Shown: positions 6,119 through 12,350 of the stretch, piece after piece
Layout of the letters: each line of letters opens with the position of its first letter
Numbering within the stretch: position 1 is the stretch's first letter
Assembly: GCA_035493835.1 (NCBI GenBank)
Contig: DATJHO010000095.1
Span: forward strand, 1-14,011
DNA length: 14,011 nucleotides
Source of the DNA: DASZTU01 sp035493835
Lineage (GTDB): Bacteria > Pseudomonadota > Alphaproteobacteria > Rhizobiales > Devosiaceae
Direction of reading: 5' to 3'
Notes under the pieces: model-generated
What the model was told of the DNA's origin: nothing
The model's input: the letters and a program-made list of their open reading frames with translations, nothing else
Database searches by the model: none
Made by a program: the position numbers and the translations under genes

Positions 6119-7345
6119 ATGCTGCAGCCTAAATCGCGCCCGTCCACGCCTTCACCCACGGCAGCCCGTACCGGGGCTCCAAAGGGTTCTGCGGTCGTTG
6201 CTCGCCCGTTCTTCGGGGCCATGGACAGCATTACGATCGATGACGTCGGCGAGTTCAAGTTCGCGGGTGCCGTCGGTCGGGCCGAACTGACAGGGGTATG
6301 GACCTGGCTGGCGCGCGACATCGCGCCCGATCTCATCGATCGGGAACGGACCGATATCGCCGAGGCGCTTGCCGCACAGCTGACGACCATCCCCACATTG
6401 CTGGCGCGCGCCGAAAAGGCCGTGGCGGCGGCATCCAAGGATCTCGATGCGGAGCGCCGGCTCAAGGTGCAGCTCGGTAGCACCGAGGTCTGGGAACGTT
6501 TGCGCGCGGTGCTCAATGCACTGAAATGCTTGCCCCTCATCGAAAAGGCCAAGCACTTCGGCCGCGTCATCAACGACATCGGCAGCGACGAGGCGCTGGT
6601 GAACGCGCTGCAATCGATTCCGCGCGGGGACGCCAATGTGGCCGCGGTATTGCTGACGGCCGCCGTCAGCGAGATCGCCAATCCCAGCCGGCTTGTGGTC
6701 GCCGCAACGAAAATTGCCGGCGGCGCCAGCGAACCGGCCCTGCTGCGCATGGGCTTGGCGCCGTTGATCGATGCATGCCTGGCGCAGGCGCAGAACACCA
6801 TTCCGCCGCTGCTCCAGGTTGGCGGCTATATCGACATGGACCTGATGTGCCATGCAATCGAGCGTTTCCATCGGCTGACCCGGGCGATCACCGCCAATAT
6901 CGAGGTGACGCGGGGAAGCCGCTGGGCGACGATCATCGCGGCTCTGACCAAAATCGTTTCCGACAAGCTCGAACCGCGGCTGCGCGATGTGACGCAGGAC
7001 CTCCACCAGGCGCTCCGCCCGCCGCGCGACAATGTCCGGCAGGACGCCGATGGGATGCTTTCGGTGCTCAACGGCTTCTATCTTCTGGCCACGGTGCGTG
7101 ACTGCAGGGATTCGCTGGCGCTCAACAAGGTCTTCGACGAATGCTGGAGCCGTACCGGCCAGGCGCTGGAGATGTACCTCGAGCGCGCGACGGACGCGTT
7201 GCGGAGCGCCCCGACGGACAAGCTCGTGCTCGCGCGGTTCGATGCCGGCCTCAAGATGGCCGAACTGCGGTTCGGGCAGGATTTCGTGCAGGTGCTCAAG
7301 CGGTCCCGCGACAGCATCGGGCGGCGGCAGGCAAATTCAGGCTGA
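6119..7345 (+). CDS. Uncharacterised helical protein
   Basis: A 408-residue protein that I do not recognise. It has no signal peptide, membrane helix or catalytic motif that I can identify. Residues 1-34 are Ser/Thr/Pro/Ala-rich and probably disordered; the rest reads as continuous amphipathic helices, Leu/Ala-rich with many Arg/Asp/Glu, suggesting a helical-repeat or scaffold fold in the cytoplasm. A short stretch at about 36-60 (ITIDDVGEFKFAGAVGRAEL) may form a small beta unit. Codon use and GC match the neighbours, so it does not look recently acquired. No clear ribosome site precedes ATG 6119; ATG 6221 (residue 35) removes just the low-complexity part and may be the true start. It stands alone on the plus strand and its 3' end overlaps the convergent Sox-alpha-like gene by 9 bases. 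Confidence 0.75.
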   Translation: MLQPKSRPSTPSPTAARTGAPKGSAVVARPFFGAMDSITIDDVGEFKFAGAVGRAELTGVWTWLARDIAPDLIDRERTDIAEALAAQLTTIPTLLARAEKAVAAASKDLDAERRLKVQLGSTEVWERLRAVLNALKCLPLIEKAKHFGRVINDIGSDEALVNALQSIPRGDANVAAVLLTAAVSEIANPSRLVVAATKIAGGASEPALLRMGLAPLIDACLAQAQNTIPPLLQVGGYIDMDLMCHAIERFHRLTRAITANIEVTRGSRWATIIAALTKIVSDKLEPRLRDVTQDLHQALRPPRDNVRQDADGMLSVLNGFYLLATVRDCRDSLALNKVFDECWSRTGQALEMYLERATDALRSAPTDKLVLARFDAGLKMAELRFGQDFVQVLKRSRDSIGRRQANSG

Positions 7346-9475
7346 CCCGTCGCCGGCAACGGAAATAGCGGCAGGCCTGAGCGCGCCGTCGGTAGCCAGC
7401 GGACGTTCCATCTCCGGCGCATTCGGGGCAGGGACGGGGGCCGCGGCCGGCGTGTCGGCCGGCTCGGCGGGGTGATCGAGGAGCCGGACCGGGATCGATC
7501 CCGAGACGTCCCTTACCGCCATGCTGTCGCCCGCCGCGCGCAATCCGCCGATCACCGCAATGCCCCCCGTCAGTCCGTTCGGCGCCGCCGCGAAGACGAC
7601 GCCGACCGCGGCCAGCGGATCCGCCGAATCGGCATCTGGATGGATGAGGCAGCCGATCTCGAAAGTCCGGCCATCGGCAGGCTCGACCCTCCATATCGAC
7701 GTGGCCGTCCCGAAGCGGCCGGCGAGATAAGCCGGCGGCGTCCCGATGTCGCCGGATTGTGCAGCACGCGGCGGGTGCATCTGTCCGGCGTCGACCATGT
7801 CGCCAGGCATGACACCGCGCTCCTGCGCCACGATCCCCGCCATGTGGGGCGGAATCTGGCCGAGTTCGACGCCGGCGGCGACGTCCGCTACCCCGAGCGG
7901 GTGCGGCTGGTCGGTGAGGTCCAGACGCCGCCGTGCCAGCCCCCAGAAGCGCCGCGCGGGCGAGGGGCTCGGTCGTTCGGCGAGGCTGGTGCCCCCATCA
8001 AGGTAGGTCTTGCTGCTGCTCTCGGTACCGCGCGTGGCGATGGGCGTGGCATCGTCGGGGGTTTCGTAGACCGGATCGATATCGGGATCGTCAATTTCCG
8101 GGGCCCGGCGGCCGAACAGCGTGGCGGTTGCCGCTTCGCCGCTTCTGAGGCAAGCGGCAGCTGTGTGATAACCGGCCACCGATCCGGCGAGCGCAATGCC
8201 CGGGAGCGATCCTTCGGCCGCGAGTCTGCGACGCGTGCTCGCCCAATGGCTGTCGCCCCCTGCCATGTGCCAGAGCGCGAGATCGGGCTGCCAGCCGGCG
8301 GAAACCAGCAGCAGATCGGTGACGTGGCGCTCGTTGGGCAATGCCCCGCTGGCTGCAACCGCCTCAAAATCGACGGCGAGACTGCCCCGTGCTCCGGCCG
8401 GCTCCGCCCGGCGCGGCCTGAGGTTCCAGCTCGAGGCGAGGCCATAGGCCTTGCTGAAGGCGATGAAGCGCGACTGTGGATTGGCCCGCGTATCGATGAT
8501 CCGCCCCACCGTTATCCCGGCATCCGCCCCCGCGGTCGCGGTGCGATAACCTATGCTGGTGGCGGTTGCGAGCAGCGCCCGCCGGCCGAGCCAAAGCCCG
8601 AAGCGGTCGGCGCGGTTGAAGGCGGCCAGCGCGCCAACGACGCCCGGCCGGCGATTGCCGGCAAAGATCGGCAGCCGCTCGATCGCGCCGCTGGCGAGCA
8701 CGATGCGCGGCGCGGCAAGTGTCAGGTTACGGCTGACGGGCACCCCGTCCTCGACGGTCACCTGGTTGACCCGGACCATGCCCTCGAACAGGGCAAAGGC
8801 CTCGGCGCGATGGAGCACCGTGACGTTGGGGCTGACGGCGGTCGCGAGCCTCGTCACCATGTCATCGGGTGATTGGCTATCCCCGCCGGTGCCGAAGAAG
8901 CGAACCTCGCCCCCAAGCCATTGCCGCCGTTCGACAAGAACGACGCGGCTTCCCCGCTTGGCGGCGGCTGCCGCTGCGGCCATGCCCGCGAGCCCGCCCC
9001 CGATCACCACCAGATCTGCCTTGAGCTCGCGCTCCGAGGGCGCATCGAACCAGGGGCTGGTGAGCGAGGCATGGTGGTCGTACGACAGATCGAGCAGACC
9101 TCGCCGCCCGGGCAGGAGGCTGCGGGCGAGGCTCGCCGCGTGGCCGAACCGGCCCCGCATGGCGCTGGCGAGGGTGACGAGGTCAAGCCCGGCCATCGCC
9201 GGCGTCCGCTCCAGGGGCAAAGCCCGCAGCCGATCATGGGCGTGGCCACGCAGCAGCACGGGCGGGGCGAAGCGCTCGTCGAGCGCCAGGGGATCGCCCT
9301 CATGGGTGCCTGCACCGATAATGCCGGAGGCGAGCAGCGCCGACAGCAGCGTATCGCCGGCAAAGCCCTGGATTTCGCGGCCGTCGAGCCGGAAAGCGAT
9401 GGGCCGGCTGCGGTCGATCTCCGAGCCCTTGAGGCGGTGATCGCCTTCGGCCGGCAGGCGGTTGGGCTGGCGCAT
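7337..9475 (-). CDS. FAD-dependent oxidoreductase resembling sarcosine oxidase alpha subunit (atypical, short)
   Basis: A 712-residue protein resembling the alpha subunit of heterotetrameric sarcosine oxidase and related opine/amine oxidases. Residues ~23-60 match the N-terminal domain (IAFRLDGREIQGFAGDTLLS). Residues ~150-460 form a nucleotide-binding oxidoreductase domain with DLVVIGGGLAGMAAAAAAAK (GxGxxG at 159-164) and Glu182 closing the second strand, and end in SLPGIALAGSVAGYHTAAA. Typical alpha subunits are ~950-1,000 residues and end in an aminomethyltransferase (GCV_T) domain. Here I cannot recognise that domain: about 200 diverged residues and a Pro/Ala-rich tail remain. Only two Cys are present, so there is no 2Fe-2S site. 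The start overlaps the stop of the preceding gene (TGATG), with GGGGGAGG about 10 bases upstream. Substrate is unknown; it should act with its coupled partner. Confidence 0.75.
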   Translation of the reverse strand: MRQPNRLPAEGDHRLKGSEIDRSRPIAFRLDGREIQGFAGDTLLSALLASGIIGAGTHEGDPLALDERFAPPVLLRGHAHDRLRALPLERTPAMAGLDLVTLASAMRGRFGHAASLARSLLPGRRGLLDLSYDHHASLTSPWFDAPSERELKADLVVIGGGLAGMAAAAAAAKRGSRVVLVERRQWLGGEVRFFGTGGDSQSPDDMVTRLATAVSPNVTVLHRAEAFALFEGMVRVNQVTVEDGVPVSRNLTLAAPRIVLASGAIERLPIFAGNRRPGVVGALAAFNRADRFGLWLGRRALLATATSIGYRTATAGADAGITVGRIIDTRANPQSRFIAFSKAYGLASSWNLRPRRAEPAGARGSLAVDFEAVAASGALPNERHVTDLLLVSAGWQPDLALWHMAGGDSHWASTRRRLAAEGSLPGIALAGSVAGYHTAAACLRSGEAATATLFGRRAPEIDDPDIDPVYETPDDATPIATRGTESSSKTYLDGGTSLAERPSPSPARRFWGLARRRLDLTDQPHPLGVADVAAGVELGQIPPHMAGIVAQERGVMPGDMVDAGQMHPPRAAQSGDIGTPPAYLAGRFGTATSIWRVEPADGRTFEIGCLIHPDADSADPLAAVGVVFAAAPNGLTGGIAVIGGLRAAGDSMAVRDVSGSIPVRLLDHPAEPADTPAAAPVPAPNAPEMERPLATDGALRPAAISVAGDGSA

Positions 9476-10560
9476 CAGGTCGGGGCCTCCCCCATCGCCA
9501 TGCCGGCATAGTCGGCGATTGCGGCCCTGGTATTGCCGTTGCCGGCCTCGCGGGCAGAAAAGTAGCGTGTCTCCCGCTCGCTTGGCGTCCGGGCGATGAG
9601 CCGCGCCAGCGCCGGCGCGAGGAAGGCGCCCGAGATCCCGAGTCCGGCGATGACGGTTCCCTTGAATCCGCGCGCAAAGCCCACCAGCGGGGCGCCATCG
9701 AGCGTTGCGACGGTGCGAAAGGTCCCTTGCCCGGCCTGGCGGAGCGGGGCATGCCCAAAAAGGTATCGGCCGATATGGCCATGCGCGATTTCCGGCGCGC
9801 CTGCGCCCAGGGCGAGTACGCCGCCCCGGCGATTGCGAAGCAGCGCGACGCCGCTTTCGGGATAGATCATCAGCGGCGCCGCGAGTGCACCCGTGGGCTC
9901 GGTCAGCATGGCCGTCATACGCTGGACACGGAGGATGCGGTCGCCCTGGCTCAGGTCGAGATGGGCGAGGATCGCGGCATCATCGGCGAGTACGGCATGC
10001 GCCGCCTCGATCGTGCTGCCCGCATAACGAAGCCTCGCGCTGCCATCGCGCTTGAGCGTGACGGCGAGTTCGCCGTCGTCGAGCCGTCCTACTCCCGCCT
10101 GTTCCAGCCAGGCCTCGATGAGCGGCATCAGCTCGGTGCGCTTCAGCAGCACGGCATCGCGCAACCGGTAAGCGGCTCCGTCTGAAGAAGCCGCCCCTGC
10201 CGGCAGCGGCTCGACCGCATACCCGAACCCCGAGGCGACATGGCGCATATGCGAGATCGCGGCGCTTCCCTCCGCGCCGTCGGCCGCAAAAATGGGGTCG
10301 ATTCGTTGCATGCCCTGCCGCGCCCTGATCTGGCCGATCAGCCGAAGCGTTTCGCTCGTAGCCTCCTTGAGCAGCGCCCAGGTTTCGGGGCGCGTCACCG
10401 GCATGACCGACAGATCAATGCCGCGCGGCAGGCGAAAGGCCGATCCCGCATCCGTTACCAGACAAACGCGTTTGTGATGGCGCGTGGCGAGCAGCCCGGC
10501 CATTAGCGCGGCAAGAGGCGTTGACCCGAAAATCACAACCTCGTAGGAGTTCTCAGCCAT
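9475..10560 (-). CDS. DAO-family flavoprotein-like protein, sarcosine oxidase beta-like (atypical)
   Basis: A 361-residue protein with the outline of a D-amino-acid-oxidase/glycine-oxidase-type flavoprotein and the partner of the downstream Sox-alpha-like protein. The N-terminus has a Rossmann-like strand-helix-strand (residues 8-37, VVIFGSTPLAALMAGLL), but the usual GxGxxG is replaced by GSTPLA. The C-terminal region (about 290-330) has TVATLDGAPLVGFARGFKG, then VIAGLGISGAFLAPALARLI, which follows the DAO pattern of a 'DG-P-IG' strand and a Gly-rich closing helix. The two genes overlap by one base (TGATG), indicating coupled translation and a probable complex. No ribosome site is visible before ATG 10560. 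It may bind FAD in a modified way or have lost binding; substrate unknown. Confidence 0.68.
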   Translation of the reverse strand: MAENSYEVVIFGSTPLAALMAGLLATRHHKRVCLVTDAGSAFRLPRGIDLSVMPVTRPETWALLKEATSETLRLIGQIRARQGMQRIDPIFAADGAEGSAAISHMRHVASGFGYAVEPLPAGAASSDGAAYRLRDAVLLKRTELMPLIEAWLEQAGVGRLDDGELAVTLKRDGSARLRYAGSTIEAAHAVLADDAAILAHLDLSQGDRILRVQRMTAMLTEPTGALAAPLMIYPESGVALLRNRRGGVLALGAGAPEIAHGHIGRYLFGHAPLRQAGQGTFRTVATLDGAPLVGFARGFKGTVIAGLGISGAFLAPALARLIARTPSERETRYFSAREAGNGNTRAAIADYAGMAMGEAPT

Positions 10561-10626
10561 TAGCGACGGTCGTTATTCACGTCGGTATGTTCCGGCGTGC
10601 GGCGGCCGCGATCGTATGCGTGCAGG

Positions 10627-10655
10627 TGCTTTTTTTGCCGGAATCGCCTTATAGA
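10627..10655 (+). promoter_or_regulatory. Candidate promoter for the ccm operon
   Basis: In the 138-base gap between the divergent Sox-like and ccm genes, a TATAGA (10650-10655) resembles a -10 element. A weak TGCTTT (10627-10632) lies 17 bases upstream. The predicted message would carry a leader of roughly 35 bases before the ccmI ATG. This is a motif match by eye only, and the -35 is poor. The same gap must also hold the promoter of the minus-strand pair, for which I see no convincing hexamers. Confidence 0.25.
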
Positions 10656-10698
10656 GACACGCGCCGGCCGGTCCGTTACAATAGATCGCACTGAACCC

Positions 10699-11835
10699 AT
10701 GCTCTTCTGGTTGCTTGCCATAGCAATTGCCGTCATCGTCTGCGCCGCGCTTTACTACGCGGCGGTGGGCCGTACGGTCAACGTGAGCATGCCTGACGAT
10801 TCCGACCCGACAACCGACCATTTCCGGCTGCAACTGCAGGAAATCGAGAGCGATATCGCCGCCGGGCGGCTGCCTGGTCCCGAAGGGCTGGCCGCCAAGG
10901 CGGAACTGGCCCGCGAACTGCTCCGCGTGCAGCGGGACAACAAGGCCAAGGCCGAGGCCCGAAAGTTTGCCGGCACCGTGATCTTGCCCGTCTCGATCGC
11001 GGCAGTGGCCCTGATTGCCTTCGTGACCTATGCCTTCCTGGGCAATCCCGGCTTGCCATCGCAACCGTTTGCCACTCGCCCCGACGAGGCAGCGCAGAAC
11101 ATCAAGCTCGATGATGCGGTCAAGGCGGTGGAGGCGCGGCTCGCCCAACATCCGGACGATCTCAGGGGGTGGCAGGTCATCGCCCCGATCTACATGCAGA
11201 CCGGAAAATACGCTTTGGCCGAGCATGCCTTCCGCCAGATCCTCGCGCTGAGCCCGGCCACGGCCGACGCGGATACCGACCTCGCCGAAGCCCTGATGAT
11301 GCAGAACGGCGGGCAGGCGACCGGCGAGGCGGGGACGCTGCTGAAGAAGGCCGAAACGCTCGATCCCCGCCATGTCCGTTCCCGCTTCTACCTCGCGGCG
11401 CAATCGATGCGCGATGGCGACTACACCGGCGCCGTTACGCAGTGGAACGACATCATCGCGCTCGGCAAGGGCGACGAACCCTGGATGGCCACGGCCAAGG
11501 CCGGCCTCGCCGCCGCCGAGGCAGGGCGCGACGGCAAGCCGTTGCCGGGGACGCTGTCAGGGCCGGCAGCAGGGGCGACCCCGGGCTCTACGCCCGCGCA
11601 GCCGGTGGCTATCCTGGGCATGGTCAACAACCTTTCCGCTCGGCTGGCAAAGAATGGCGGTTCCCTCGACGACTGGACGCGCCTCGTGCGTTCCGAAATC
11701 GTGCTCGGCGACCTTGCCAAGGCACAATCGGCCTATAATGCTGCCCGTAAGGCCTATCCAGATGCCGGCGAGCGCGCCGACCTCGACGGTCTCGCGGCAC
11801 AAGCCGGCCTCAAGATCGACGGGAGCAGTCCATGA
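10699..11835 (+). CDS. ccmI: Cytochrome c biogenesis protein CcmI (CycH)
   Basis: A 378-residue inner-membrane protein. Helix 1 is at 2-22 (LFWLLAIAIAVIVCAALYY) and helix 2 at about 93-115. The cytoplasmic loop between them holds the conserved CcmI pattern HFRLQLQEIESDIAAG, then KAELARELLR. The periplasmic part after residue 120 contains TPR-like helix pairs (about 130-280, for example YMQTGKYALAEHAFRQIL) and a C-terminal TPR-like region (about 310-365). CcmI binds the C-terminus of apocytochrome c and presents it to the CcmF/H heme lyase. ATG 10699 gives the usual CcmI N-terminus beginning directly with the first helix; the frame is open upstream to 10597, but that extension is Arg/Cys-rich and not family-like. 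No clear ribosome site is visible. It is the first gene of a ccmI-ccmE-ccmF operon. Confidence 0.92.
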   Translation: MLFWLLAIAIAVIVCAALYYAAVGRTVNVSMPDDSDPTTDHFRLQLQEIESDIAAGRLPGPEGLAAKAELARELLRVQRDNKAKAEARKFAGTVILPVSIAAVALIAFVTYAFLGNPGLPSQPFATRPDEAAQNIKLDDAVKAVEARLAQHPDDLRGWQVIAPIYMQTGKYALAEHAFRQILALSPATADADTDLAEALMMQNGGQATGEAGTLLKKAETLDPRHVRSRFYLAAQSMRDGDYTGAVTQWNDIIALGKGDEPWMATAKAGLAAAEAGRDGKPLPGTLSGPAAGATPGSTPAQPVAILGMVNNLSARLAKNGGSLDDWTRLVRSEIVLGDLAKAQSAYNAARKAYPDAGERADLDGLAAQAGLKIDGSSP

Positions 11836-11885
11836 GCACCGAGCCGCTAATCAACCGGCCCGCCTTTCCCGGCGGGAGGCGATCC

Positions 11886-12350
11886 ATGGGGCGCAAGCAG
11901 AAACGGCTGCTCATCATTGCCGGTCTCGGGGTGGTGCTCGCCGTGGCGCTCGCACTCATCCTGATGGCGCTCTCCAACCAGATCGTCTTCTTCTATACGC
12001 CCGCTGAGGCACTGGCCAAGCATGTGCCGCCGGGACAGGCGATGCGGCTTGGCGGCCTGGTCAAGGACGGCAGTTGGAAGAAGAGCGGGGACGACAACAG
12101 TTTCGTGCTCAGCGACGGCAAGGGCGAAATGACGGTGAATTTTATCGGCATCCTGCCCGATCTGTTCCGCGAGGGGCAGGGCATCGTCGCCGAAGGCAGC
12201 ATGGCGCAGGACGGCACCTTCAAGGCGACCAACGTGCTGGCCAAGCATGATGAGAATTATATTCCGAAAGAGATCGTGGACGAGATGAAGAAGCGCGGCG
12301 ATTGGAAACCTGACGACCCGCAGGCAGCGCTGACCGGAGGCATGCAGTGA
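11886..12350 (+). CDS. ccmE: Cytochrome c maturation heme chaperone CcmE (CycJ)
   Basis: A heme chaperone of 154 residues from this start. It has an N-terminal membrane anchor (about 8-30), the family motif IVFFYTPAEA, an OB-fold periplasmic domain, and the heme-attachment motif LAKHDENYIP, with His121 as the covalent heme ligand and Tyr125 as its companion. Heme bound to this His is handed to CcmF for attachment to apocytochrome. ATG 11886 was chosen because a strong GGGAGG (11874-11879) lies 6 bases before it and the product begins MGRKQKRL like other family members. An upstream in-frame ATG at 11832 overlaps the ccmI stop (ATGA) with GGGAG nearby and would add 18 residues; it cannot be excluded. 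The stop overlaps the ccmF start. Confidence 0.93.
   Translation: MGRKQKRLLIIAGLGVVLAVALALILMALSNQIVFFYTPAEALAKHVPPGQAMRLGGLVKDGSWKKSGDDNSFVLSDGKGEMTVNFIGILPDLFREGQGIVAEGSMAQDGTFKATNVLAKHDENYIPKEIVDEMKKRGDWKPDDPQAALTGGMQ

Noticed and set aside
7472..8872. 466-codon open frame on the plus strand opposite the Sox-alpha-like gene
   Set aside because: Arg/Gly/Pro-rich composition typical of an antisense frame in GC-rich DNA; the minus-strand frame has clear FAD and Sox-alpha motifs.
10597..10698. Upstream extension of the ccmI frame
   Set aside because: Arg/Cys-rich and precedes the conserved N-terminal membrane helix; it also covers the probable promoter region.
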